From Branchiostoma belcheri (taxonomy: Eukaryota; Chordata; Leptocardii; Amphioxiformes; Branchiostomatidae), in assembly GCF_001625305.1 (NCBI RefSeq), contig NW_017802780.1:45970-109969 (forward strand): a stretch of DNA of 64,000 nucleotides, given 5' to 3'. Shown here piece after piece: positions 1-12,039 of this stretch (positions are counted from its first letter, which is position 1; each line of letters opens with the position of its first letter). The translations under genes and the position numbers were made by a program. The notes below the pieces were generated by a model. The model saw nothing but the letters and a program-made list of their open reading frames with translations, made no database searches and had not been told where the DNA came from.

Positions 1-247
1 TGATCAGCTGAATTAGCTTTTCGCTGGAAATGAATTTGCTGTTTTGTTGATCAATGTCATGTTTTGTATAGATAAAGCCAAATTGATGTACCTTATTAAG
101 AAAGGCGCTAATATTTTATTCTACACACCATTAGAAGGCCTTTCGTCGTCCATTCACACGTCAGGTAAGTCCCATTACCGGAGCGAGTGGAGGAGCAAAG
201 AACCGAAGTGAGCCGCTGTGCAAAGTGAGTCTGGTCCCTCCTGACAG

Positions 248-3200
248 GATGGTCGCACGTCATGTCTATCAACTCACGGTCACCACCGGGTCCATGTTCG
301 GGGCAGGGACTACCTCACGGATCGGCTTCCAACTCTTCGGGTCAGAGGCCACATCCCCAGTCAAGATGCTGAACCCAAAAGGAGAGGTCTGTATTATGTT
401 ATTTTTTTTTAATTGATTTAACTTTGATTTTATTCGTATCATAACTTACATCTTACAATATCCTTTTTCATTCAAATGTATTTGTGACACCTTTATATGT
501 CATTGACGTTTTTTGTTTTATTGACAAATGTGGACACTGTGCAACTTAAAACAGGTCATGCCATCAATGCAGTATTAGTAATAACTAGAAAGGCCAATAT
601 TTGCTTTGGAGCAAATACAGCGATGGGTTCACCACATTTTACGACATGGCAGGGAAAGAATGGGAAACACAAGGGAAAACAATGATTTACATTGATATAA
701 CTATAATATGAAGTAAAATACAACTAAAACAACAGTTGGATAGCTATTCCCTACTTTATTGGTTAGGATTTTTAATTGCATAATGCAAACTGTTGATTTT
801 CAAAATAAAAAAAAACGTACCATGCCCGGCATTCCAATGCTGGAGCAGGAAAGCTTGAAATACCTACCAAAACACTTGAATACAGACATACTGTCAGTAT
901 GGAAATGCTTCTGTGCAGGTGTTAATCAAGTTAAATCCCAACAGCCAATCAGCAAGAAGTATAGAGGAAAGCTGCATACCTATTGGTTGATGCCCTGCAT
1001 TCCATTGTGATGACTCATGCCCAAACGTGGTAAACAAGGCACACTAACTCAGTAATACATTTGCTATAACACAGCCAAAAAACTCAAATAAAACCATTCT
1101 AAAAGCCTGTATCACAAAAATTTAAAAAACGCCTAGGGGTATTTGCCCACTGTACCTCCATACCAAATTTCAGGACCTTGGGCCCTAAAATGAAGAAGCT
1201 GAATCCATTTAAAAAAATAGGCAGGAGAAGGAGAAACATCAGAAAAAGCAATATGGTTTCACCACACCACTTCGTGGTGTGGTGAACCCATAATAACTTA
1301 AGATAGAATGCCGAATGATGTCTATGGTATTTCCTTTTAATTCGATTATTTAACGACCTGTTGGTGTATATGATATAAAACATATTTATGTATGCCTCAT
1401 ACTGTTTTTTTTAAATATTTTGGACATCTGATTAGCCAAGGCCAATATATATGCTATATATGCTTAAATGTTATATGTAGCTTGGTCCCGAGTTATCTAT
1501 GTGCAAAATTCTTGATAGGATTATTGCAATTATGTAAACTTAAGGGTGAAATAAAAAGCCATGTCATTTACCGTTGATAATTACAGGCTTTGTTGCGTGG
1601 AAGTACTTTACATTTTGTCATGCCTGTGCGAGAGTCACTTGGAGAAGTGCTGTTGTTGCACATCTGGCATGATAACTCTGGGGAAGGCGACACGGCATCC
1701 TGGTTCCTCGGAAGTTTTGTCGTCAGAGATATGGAAACGGGCGTGGTGTAAGACGCAAAAAGACATATACAAGCCGACAAATATTTATGAAAAATGTTTT
1801 GCCAGTTTGTTTTCTTCTCTACACTACAATCAATTCTCAAGTCCGTCTCTTATTCTCTCCTGGCATGTTGGGTTAGTGGAATTCACTATGCCTTGTACGA
1901 CCAGTTCTTGTTTTGAATACTTACAACTCCTCTTCAAATGTGAACATCAACACGAGTGAGCTTGACCATTTCCTTCATGACGTTGTATAAAAACCAACTG
2001 GCATGTTTGTTTTGGCAGCTACTACTTTTTTTATCTGTCATGAAAAGGACATGTTGCATAACACAATTGATATACGAATCTATAAATTAAATGTAATGCA
2101 TTTCAGATCGTACTTCACCTGCAATGACTGGTTATCAACAGAAAAGGGAGACGGTGAAGTGCAGAAGGTGATTCACACAAGTACCGAAGATGAGCTGACA
2201 TCCTTTACCAATGTCTTCAATGAGGCAACCAGAGACGTGTTCTACGATAAACAGCTCTGGACGTCTGCCCTTGTAGCAGCACTGGGTAAGCTTCTTTTTT
2301 TACCCTTAACTATTTTTTAAATAGCTACTGGTGCAGATCGGCTTCACTAAGGCTCGAAGTTAAAGGTAGACAATCATACCAGGTCTCTGTTTTCGTTGGC
2401 CATAAGCTCGGTAATATGCTCTATATTCCCATCCGTAAGAACGATGAATTGTTTCCAGTCATGTCCAGACACGAGCGCGAACCCAGGTTCTGCAGAATTT
2501 GTACCAGATGTGGCATGCAGCAGAGTGTGCAGGCCACAATACCATGTTGTTTCTGAATGCAATCTTGATGTTTTGAATTGCAACTTGTTATGATATCCAT
2601 ATACAAAAATAAATGTTAATATTAAATCATAAGGTATCAACATCAGTGTAGTTTTCTTTCGTAAAAATCTAAACACTAATTGTGATGTATTTCACACAAA
2701 GCTATTAAACTTGCATTACACATTTCTAACGGGTTTTTTTTGCCCGGAGTAGGTTCACTCTTTACCAAGGCCCAGCGTCTGTCCTGCTGCTTTACTCTAC
2801 TGAACACCATGATGCTATCCAGCGCCATGTGGTACAAGGCAGAAAACACAACTGCCGACACCAGAGTGTTGAACCTGGGGTTTGTTCGTTTCACCATGCA
2901 GGTAATAATACTACTTGGTTGAGGTTATATTTTGGCATTATGTAAAAAATCACCATAGTTGCATATGCATATACATATATATGCATAAACATATATAGTT
3001 CTTAGATGCAGAAATCATACTCAGCTAAATTGCTATCACAGGTTAGTAAATGTTCTATTTTATGTAATCTGGTTTAAGAGCTTTACTATGTAAAATTTCA
3101 TTTTGATAGGAGCTGTACATCAGTCTCATGGCTGTCCTGACCGTGCTGCCAGTCAATTTGGTACTTCTGCAGTTGTTCCGCATGGAGGCGCCACTGTCCG

Positions 3201-6200
3201 TTAACACTCCGGAGATGTCCATCCGCCCGTCCAAGAAAGGTATGAGAATGGATCAGTGATAGCAAAACTATAATTTTTTTTATTCATTTTCATCACGTGA
3301 ACGCTACTTTATGTTAGTTTTTTTTACAACTGTATGATTTTACTTTTAAAAAATCCAGTGTTATTGTATGTAACTTCATTGTCATTATAAACAAGCCCAG
3401 TGATAATTTTTTTTAAAACGATTATAACATCCCGAACGCTTACTGATAGTACGTGAATATGGGTAACGTGGGGAGATCAGTGGTTGTTACAAGTAAATAA
3501 CAACTAACAAGCAATACTGTTAATAATAACATTTATACAAATTTAACTTGTAGAGCCAACAATGTAGTTCACAGTATACCCCATTTATCACATTTATCTT
3601 GTAAACATTATGTTGACTATTAGGATATTGGAAGAGAACTTTCTTTCGCCTGGCAAAGTACGTGGCGTGGGTGACCGTGTTCCTGGTGTCCACTAGCTCC
3701 AAGTTCTTCGTCCTCCTGTACAGTATGGATTGGGGGAAGGAGAAAAGTGACGCCTGGATGAAGGCATTTGTTCTGTCCTTCATGGGGTCCAGTTGTGTAA
3801 TGGACACTCTCCAGGTGACACGTACTTATTAATATTAAACATAGTAGGGACAAGCTTTAGGCTTATGATGTAGAAGAGGTTATTCTTTTTACCGATATAG
3901 ATGATACTCGCCACGTCTTCTTTTTACTCCTATAGTGCTGAGAACGTCTTTTGAATTAACAAGAAACTGGTTGAAAAGCAATAAATAAAAATGGTTTGGA
4001 ATGATAACGATAACAAAGATTGTATTTACGTTGATTACGTTGTAATGATTTTTTTAAAATTCCTAAACAGACTAAATTAAAAAAGATCCAGGCTTAAAAC
4101 TGCAACGAGAATCAAATATGGTAATATACCATCATTAAACACGAACGAAACCATATCCATGCAAACCGCATAATATAAATATTTAACTGTATTCCCCGTA
4201 GATCTTTGTCCTTGCTGTGGGCCTGGCTGCCATCTTTAGTCTCCCGTTCCTCACCAAGCCGCAAGTTATTCTGAAGGAAGACCTGCAGCTGAACCTATGG
4301 AACTCTACAGGTAAGAAATTTAAAACTTTAATTCTTGAACCCCTGTGGCTGATTTCTCTCAATATGTCGTCTTCACTTTAAATACTTCTTGTCTTTCACA
4401 GCCAAATGAAATATTTATTTTATGTATTACACTATGATGTAACACCTAATTGTACTAAATACAATGCAAATTATGTATAGAAGTTTGGTTTTACTTCCTA
4501 CAGTTTCATCAACCTCAATAATGTGTTTTCTTTGCTTATGCCAGATTTTCATGAAATTATTTCTTTGACTCTACAGCACCAAAGAAGGTCTATCCAACTG
4601 CCATTTCTGATGTAAAATCGATAAGGAAGAAGAAGAAGGAACTGAATGAGAAGTCAGCCTCAGTACTGAAGGAGTTTATTCTCCTGTTTATCTTCGTGGT
4701 GCTCCTCTTCTACATCGCCCAGGCGGATAAAGACCAACATGCCTTTGATGAGACACAGTCATTGGCGAACAACATTCTGCAAGAATATGATGCGGTAAGT
4801 TGTGGATGTAAGGAATACTGTTCATCTAGTATAGACGCAAATGTACTAACAGCTACATGGTCAACCTATTCAGCGTAGTCCAGTAATTTGCAATTAGCAA
4901 GATGTTGGGAATTCGAAACCTGGCTGTTGTCGCAGTGCGCTAAACAGGTCCTGATAATAATGTACAAATAATAAATATAAATTTTGCCTATAGATTAAAA
5001 CTCCGGACCAGTTCTACGCGTGGACTGAGGACGTCCTGCTGCCGACCCTTTACCCAGCTACCTGGTACAACGGAAGGGACATGAAGTACTTAGACCGACA
5101 GTTTGCACACAACACGGGATCCTTCCGCCTCGGTCCTCCACGTCTGACACAAGTTAGACAACTTCCAGGTACGTCTGGACAAATTACTTCTTCTTCCTTT
5201 AAATTAAGATGTTTGAAATTATGTTAACATCATAATGGGCAGATTTTGTTAAAGTCCACAAATAAAACTTGGTATATAATGTCCATCGCTGCAGGTTCCA
5301 AGTCTGTCGATGGCATCGGCTGGAGCGTGTCTGGTAACTGTTGGCGATTTAATGTCACAGACGTGTTACCTCATCAAAATAACACATTCGAATGCACAAA
5401 TCATCATTCGTTTGGCGTTCCCCTGGTTCATGACTCCGCTGTATCATTCTTTGGTTTCTTGAAAGACAACCAGTTTTTCGACAAGTACACAAAATCCCTG
5501 ACAATCACCGTGAACCTGTACAATCCCAGCCTAAAGCTGTTCAGTGTTGTGAACATGATCATAAATCGTTCCGAAGTAGGGCATCTCGTACCAACAGCAA
5601 CAATCACTTCATTTAGATTGTTTCAGTACGAAAGTGATGCTGACTATGTCGACTTGTTCATGCACATCCTATTCACACTACTGTTCTTCGCCATATTTTG
5701 TAACGAACTGAAAGTAATGATAAAGGTGGGATGGAAGTATTTCACGTCAAAATGGAATGCCCTCGGATGTGTTAGCCTCATCGGTACTGCCACAACAATC
5801 TCCGTCTTCATCAAGCGATATGTGGTGGCATCGGAAACACTTGCAGTGGTCGCAAAAAGTAACGGTACGTTAACATGTCGCTAGCAGTTGGATAGCCTAT
5901 GACTATCGTTATCGAACAACTCATTCCGCACAAAACAAAATACTTAGTAAAAAGGAATGTTCATTTTGTTACATTCAAATGATACATTACATTCAATTAT
6001 TTGTTAATTGCTGACTTTGGTTTAAGAAACTTTAAGGCTCTGATTTATTTCCTAGGTGACCTGGGGTTTGAACGCTTTGTCGACCTGCAAACTGCTGCAT
6101 GGTGGGATGCTTGTTTTAAACACATCTTGGGCCTTGTTGTCTTCATCAACACCATATCCCTACTTCGCGTCGTCCGCTTCAGTCAAACAATCGGCAAACT

Positions 6201-7879
6201 CCTGGCTCTTCCCGGCATCATGAAGGAGGAGCTCTTGTCGTTCTTGGTTGTTGCTGCCATCGCCTTTATCGCCTTCATCAGCTCAGGTAAGTATTTAGTA
6301 CAGCTTTTATGAACGTTAAGCAATCCACAATTGGAAAAAAAAGTACCTCAAGCAACTGGATATGATTTCGGAAACGGTCAGGTCATGTCTAATTTACATA
6401 TATGTCGACCAATACACTATTGCAATGTGGACTGCAGGTTAAACTACAATTTTCATTCAAACGTTGCCGTTAGTTCACGTTGTACGATGTTTGATAGTGA
6501 CTCCTATTTTTGCCTGTCCCTGGCTTCAGCACACCTCATATTCGGAATCCACATGGAGTCTTACGCAGACCTGTACCACACAACGTTTGCACTCTTCGAG
6601 ATGATGCTTGGCAGGTTAGTTTTACTAAGGCTTATATAATGATTAATTACATCGCTTAACACATAACCAGGTAGTTCTTTGGCGTACATTGCCTAACATA
6701 AATCGCTATAACTTTTGATTCTAGTTTCTTCGCCCAAGACATTTTGGATTCCAACCCTGTCACCGGGCCAATCTTCTTCTCTTCCTTCATGATCTGCATC
6801 TTCATCCTCCTGATGAACTTCCTCATGACCATAGTGTGTGACGCCATTTCCGCTGACGTTTACGTTACACATGACCAAGAGCTTGGAGAGTACATCTGGA
6901 AGAGCTTCAGGGCTATGTTGGGGTTTCACAGCACGCCAGATAAGGAGAATAAACCAGGTAAGTTCAACCAAACCAATCAGTGGCAATATCAAATATTCCC
7001 ACAGACTCTAAAACTTTTTTTTTTAAATATCATACCCGCGCGGTCAAAACTTTCGATAACGGTGCTCCGGCTCGGAACGTACTATTCAAAACGTCCTGGA
7101 TTTCCATAGAACGATTTGAATGCGTTTTGCCCTAACTGCCCTAACAGCCCTTCAGCTGGTCGAATTTCCCTCCGGCCTTCGGGCGATCCTACCCGAGGTC
7201 GGGCTGGGACCTCGGGCGATACTAAGTAAATCGTGTAGTATTCTATATCTACAATACCTTGTAGACGAGATTGCAACCCTGTCAGTTAAATGAAACACAA
7301 TATCCGCACATTTACCTTCAACCCTTGCTGCTGAGGACAAACTATTTAAGCCCCTCCCCCAGTCTGATGCAACCAAAAACAACATTTCCACATTATCAAC
7401 TGAAGTTCCTTACTTCTTCGAGTGGGCACATTATACTAGTAAATCAATACGAAATCATGACAATACCTTAAATTGTTCGAAGTTACATTTATTACAGGGA
7501 TTAGGTTTTAAATTAAGATCCTTATGTTGATTCACTAATGGTAAACAAGTTCGTAACTTTTTTTAAAGATGAGCCAAACATGAAAGGACTGGAGGCCAAC
7601 ATATTCATTATTCAGGAGAAACTTGATGAAGGACTGGACATCTGTAACTCCATCCTGCCTTCACGGAAAGATGTGATTCCTGACAAAATTACTCGGAAAG
7701 ATAAGAAATTACCAACGATTGTCGAAGAAAGTCACCAAGGTACCACGGGCATGGGAAATAATAACAACAGCAACCAAAAACGAACTAATACTGATGATGA
7801 TGCTTTTGATATAGACACTGAAATCCAAATCCTTGAGCAAGAATATGAGCAGGAAGAGAAAAGTCAGAAAAAAAACTGA
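248..7879 (+). CDS. Polycystin-1 family membrane protein, 3' part (PLAT to C-terminus), 14 exons
   Basis: Exons read from splice sites: 248-386, 1587-1747, 2107-2285, 2753-2901, 3110-3239, 3624-3814, 4202-4310, 4577-4794, 4994-5168, 5295-5864, 6056-6286, 6530-6614, 6725-6957, 7569-7879 (TGA). They join in phase into 959 residues. Residues about 5-110 are a PLAT domain (TTGSMFGAGTTSRIGFQLFG, then HIWHDNSGEGDTASWFL, then CNDWL). Next comes the polycystin multi-TM block (FTKAQRLSCC start, four to five helices), then the channel module: an S1 helix, the extracellular polycystin domain with the LGPPRLTQVRQL signature, S2-S5, and a pore/S6 (FEMMLGRSFFAQ, FILLMNFLMTIV). The last exon encodes a charged acidic tail with no recognised domain. 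Polycystin-1 proteins are large surface receptors that pair with TRPP channels. The upstream ectodomain lies before the window. Which paralogue (PKD1, PKD1L, PKDREJ) cannot be decided. The family call is firm. Confidence 0.93.
583..1290 (+). repeat. Dispersed repeat family R1, copy in polycystin intron 1
   Basis: Starts with AACTAGAAAGGCC, as the copies at 27241 and (inverted) 31617 do. It runs to a conserved segment around 1150-1230 (CCAAATTTCAGGACC, AAATGAAGAAGCTGAATCC) also seen at 27950, 30600 (inverted) and 36370. An inverted CACCACACCACTTCGTGGTG motif closes it. No protein is encoded; the ORFs across it look like chance. Class unknown, non-autonomous. Confidence 0.6.
6344..6392 (-). repeat. 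Short fragment of a Penelope-type terminal repeat in a polycystin intron
   Basis: The stretch with CTCAAGCAACTGGATATGAT is the reverse complement of the sequence just after the assembly gap at 37501 and of part of the 27398 insertion. It is a truncated, diverged copy with no coding capacity. Confidence 0.5.
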
Positions 7880-8350
7880 GCATTAACTATTAAATGAGAT
7901 GTGGGGTGCAGAGGCAAATTAAGAACATCCTTGTAAGGGTAATTTGTGCGACAACTAAATCAACTGTGCAAAATTTAACAGTTGACACACTACAAAATGT
8001 AAAATAACAGCCATCAGGAAACACGTGCGTAGATCTCCTATCTAAAGCTCACCGCTGAAGACAAGGCTTTACTCCTTAGTGACGATGTGCTGACAGACAA
8101 ACACTTCCATGCCGAATCAGTTTGGTTTGCCGCGGCTGACAAAGTTACCCATCTACAAAGCTTGGAGGGCCGATGAAGTGTAAAAAAAAGTAACCTGCCG
8201 CTATGTTAGGAAGTCGAAATTCATGCATCAAGCGTCTACATGTAATTAAACATAACTTAAAAAAAAGGTCAACATTTTGATTTTTGCCAGCAAGGCCATT
8301 TGTAGTAGCCCCGGTCATTACTGAACTGAAAACATATAGTAAAAGGACTA
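7880..8350. other. 3' flank of the polycystin gene, no further gene seen
   Basis: Probable 3' UTR. ATTAAA occurs at 7889 but is only about 10 bases past the stop, so it is unlikely to be the true poly(A) signal; I see no convincing alternative. The far end merges into the LINE remnant that follows. Confidence 0.4.
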
Positions 8351-9017
8351 TTCTACGCAGATGGCTTGTGTTTAATCTGCCCCTCAGCAAAAGCTGTACA
8401 GAAACTGATTAACGTCTGAGGCCTTTGCTACCGATAGTAACATGATTTTCTGTGCCAAAAAAACAAATTGTATGTACTTTCCATGTGATCGAATTGCTCT
8501 GAACGGAATGCCACCCGTAGTGAAACTGTACGGCAAACCCTTACCGTACGTCTCTTCGGCCACCTACCTCGGCTTCCAAATCACTCCCGACCTCTCTGAT
8601 GACGACTCTATTCGTAAACAAACCAGGCATATGTACACAAAAGCTAATTCACTTATCCGCAAATTTGGTCAGTGTTCTCATGCGGTGAAACGCACTCTGT
8701 TCATAGCTCACTGCAGTGCAATGTATTGTGCTCAGCTTTGGTCCAACTACAGAGCAGGAAACATTCATAGGCTACGAGTTGCTCATCACGATGGTCCTAA
8801 AATCCTACTGTCTCAGCCTAGGAGGACTAGTAACAGCGACCTATTTGTACAAACGCGTATTGACACGTTTGATGCCAGGCACTAGAAGTTGTTGTACTCC
8901 TTTGCTTCTCGTCTGTTTACGTCTGAGAACGCAATTGTCAAACTGCTGCTCCGCTCGGAGACCTTCTGCTCTAGTCCATTCTGGAGCCATTACTGTAGAC
9001 TGGTCCGCCCATCGTAA
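8351..9017 (+). pseudogene. Dead LINE reverse-transcriptase C-terminal remnant
   Basis: The reading frame resembles the end of CR1/jockey-group RTs. It begins with FYADG at 8351-8365, where the catalytic pair should be YADD, so the second aspartate is lost. It continues with LCLICPSAKAVQKLI, a frameshift near 8416, then IFCAKKTNCMYF, SSATYLGFQITPDL and the post-RT helices. An in-frame TAG at 8893-8895 interrupts DARH/KLLYSFASRL, and the frame ends at TAA near 9015. An AATAAA follows at about 9107. 5'-truncated and inactive. Confidence 0.75.
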
Positions 9018-10295
9018 GGGCTCGACAGTCTTTTATCTACTTGTACCCACCTAGATGTTTTGTTTTCGATGTGTTTGTGTAATGCCGTGTGTCTGTGCTA
9101 TGGGCCAATAAATATTCAAATCGGCAAATAGTTAGTATATATATATATATATATATCATTTATTGATTTACCGAGTTAAACACTATTGATGGATTATACA
9201 ATTAAGTTGTGGTATATAAAGCGTTTACTGTAAGTAGCACAGTTTGAATTGTTGCATGTAGTTATTTATTCAATCATTAAAGCTTACATTTGCAATTTTC
9301 AATAATTGAAATAACTAGAGACTTGCTTTAAGCGTTTTGCTCAAATACATACCCTGGGACGTTTTATGTACTATAACGTGTCATTTATTCCTGTTCCTCT
9401 TAGCCTTAATTGCTGATAGATTTCAGTTGACTACTTTGATTTATTTCAGTTTTCAGTATACTCATATGTATAATATATTTTTTCCAAATTCTTGACCTTT
9501 GACGCCAACGCAACATGCATGCAGTTATAATTACTTACCTTATTTAGTTGACTTGTGTGATACTGATTTAAAATTGTTCAGCTGGTGTATTTTTTAGCTT
9601 ATATATAAGCTAAAAATATATTGTTATCTGATGTCCCGTATGTTGTAGCTGTGTATATATATGTAATGTACTTGTTATCATCTATATAGACTTACGTTTA
9701 TCAGCTTTTGCTGCCTGTAAGTCTGTGTAATGTGTTGTTTGCATTTAAAATGAATGAATAAATAAATATCCAAGAAAAAAGATAAGTTATGCTTTTTCCT
9801 ATGAATTAATTAAAAGCTTTACATGGTAGCATAGAAGACTAGGAAAATACTGTAAAGTTTATGTGCTGAACTTTATGTGAGAAATGTGCTGAACTTTATG
9901 TGAGAAATGACGTGTACTAGAATGTGTACTTGTATGGTTTCTTAATTTAATCATTATATAGTGAGCTGATATGATTTAGTGTATATATGACTCATTAATT
10001 TAATTACACCACGTATTCATTATCGGTGTACATGTAAAACTGATTGATAACAAGGATTTTGGTGTCATTATGACATTCTTTTATTCCATTATATTGTCTT
10101 AAGCTGTCTACTACGGTAAACAATCAATGAAAAATTTAAAGACCCACATGCACAACAGAGACTGCAAATACAATATACAATCTGCTATGACATGGTAAAA
10201 GGAACAACGTAATAAAGAAGTTCTTCATATTAAAAGCTTCCAGTTTGAATCCAATATCTTGAATAAGAAATCCTTTTAAACTTAATAAGGGATAA
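9018..10295. other. Non-coding AT-rich stretch with small repeats
   Basis: I see no gene. It holds a (TA)n run at 9135-9156, a perfect 26-bp palindrome at 9591-9616 (two halves of TTTTTAGCTTATA), a 23-bp unit repeated twice in tandem at 9861-9906, and an AATGAATGAATAAATAAAT tail near 9750 that looks like the 3' end of a retroelement. Confidence 0.6.
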
Positions 10296-10687
10296 GGCCA
10301 TGTTGATTTGATTATATGAATGACATCCTCCGGGAGCCCCAAAACTGATGCGCGCGTGCGAATAAAAAAAAGTTTTGCAAAAAAAAAAAGTTCTTTTCAT
10401 TATGAAATCTACGTGGTCATGAGGGTTGAGCAAATGGCACAGAATATGGTTTGGCGAATAATCTAGTCTTCAAGTTCATTTCTTTACCATTTCGTCTTTT
10501 TTAATTTGATTTTGGCATTCTACGACATTGGTATAGTTTTTATTAATTTTTTTTGTAACTATGGTATATTTTTGCTCATTTTGCAACTGTTTTGTACGAT
10601 TTACAGTGTGGTTGGAATTTTTTTTCGGAAACCGCCGAAAATTCATGCGCGCGCGGATGCCATCCATATAATCAAATCAACATGGCC
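10296..10687. mobile_element. Harbinger-like MITE, 392 bp
   Basis: The ends are inverted copies starting GGCCATGTTGATTTGATTAT and are flanked by a 3-bp direct repeat TAA (10293-10295 and 10688-10690). GG-start terminal inverted repeats with a TWA 3-bp target duplication are typical of PIF/Harbinger elements. A GCGCGCG motif lies inside each end. No transposase, so non-autonomous; the superfamily call is inference. Confidence 0.65.
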
Positions 10688-10690
10688 TAA

Positions 10691-11435
10691 CAGGAAATAC
10701 TTACACCCTTGTAAATCAACAACAGGCTACGTTGTCGCGACATGTACAGTAAAGTCATTACGGAATCTGTCAATAGCTTAATATTGATTGGCTAATTAAA
10801 ATGAGTGACCGTTGGCGTTGATAGTAACGTTATACCATGGTAAAGTGTAATTTGATGATTCTTAACCTGTACGCGCTGCGGTTTTCACATATTCCGCATG
10901 GAGTCGTGGCTACTTACTCAACGCTACAACTCAAAATACCTGTTATTTTGCGTACGTGACAGCTGGTTTACAATGCGGTCTGATAGCCCGATGCCCATAC
11001 TAGCGTGGTCTGGGCGGGCTGCCGTCGGGTCTACAGTCTATCTTCACCGCCCAGTTCAACTAGGCTCCCGGCAGGAGTTTAACGTCCTGTGGGAATTTTA
11101 CACTGAAGGAGTTTAGATAAACCACCACGTCGTGGACTGATTTACTACTGCCGTGCAAATCCTTGCAGTCTTGCACAAATGCACGAGGTAAAAAAAGATT
11201 AAACGGTTGTGGACAAAACTCACCGCAGCGTATAAATCAACGCCGGCGGGAGGACTGCACACGAGGTCCCGCCAAGTCTGGTCAAGCGCACGATGGGACA
11301 ACTTGCAGGTAGATCATGATCATCTCATTTATTCATTTTTACGGTATACACACTTACGGAAAGTAGCATCTAGTCTTTTCATCAATGCCTGGTGTCAGAA
11401 GGAACTATAAATGTATATGCTGCCTTTGCTGCTAT
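10691..11435. other. Intergenic, no feature recognised
   Basis: Short open frames only, with no protein motif, no convincing splice structure and no repeat I could match elsewhere in the window. Confidence 0.5.
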
Positions 11436-11439
11436 TGAT

Positions 11440-11844
11440 AGTTTTACAATAGCGATTTTTGCCTTCTCCAAGAAGGTTATGTTTTCAGGGGCGTTTGTGT
11501 GTTTGTGTGTTCGTGTGTGTGTAAACATTTCGCCAGAAAGTCCCATGCAGTTCCAGAACAAGCTGCTAGGGGGACCAAACCCACACCACTTATTTCTGAC
11601 AGGACAAGTTATTTGTTACTAAAAAGTCAAGACCATAGCTCCCAAGAGCTTCCTTCCATTAAAATTTCGCCACCCTAGCAAATCTAGATCATGAGATATG
11701 AAAAACGTAAGTTCAGCTGCAGTACCATAACAAGCCGCTAGGGGGTCCAAAATCTACTCATTTTTAGATTTCATTAAGACGTACCCACCTACTGAGTATT
11801 AAAACAATCAATGTAAGCCTTCTCAAGTTATCGTGTCTACAGAC

Positions 11845-11880
<36 letters not shown>
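11440..11880. repeat. Fragment of dispersed repeat R2, ending in a (CA)n run
   Basis: The segment with TTTCGCCAGAAAGTCCCATG and TTCCAGAACAAGCTGCTAGG is the reverse complement of 45340-45380 and is related to 39650. It shares the TGTGTGT-rich stretch of that family. (CA)n at about 11849-11876. Confidence 0.6.
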
Positions 11881-11881
<1 letters not shown>

Positions 11882-12039
11882 AACGCCTCTTAAAACATAC
11901 GAGTAACCTTGGCGAAGGTAACAACATGGCGCCGCGCGGCCTTGGGTCACGCTATCCAGTCAGAAACTGTGTTCGGGTCAGCGGCGGTTCATTTATAATG
12001 CGTAAACTAAATTCTCAAGCAGAAATAAAGTGAGTCAGG

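Noticed and set aside
1..173. An extra polycystin exon ending at CACACGTCAG|GTAAGT (164/165)
   Set aside because: The donor looks good and the frame with the right phase is open, but the peptide (IRRPFVVHSHV) has no match I recognise and the acceptor is unclear.
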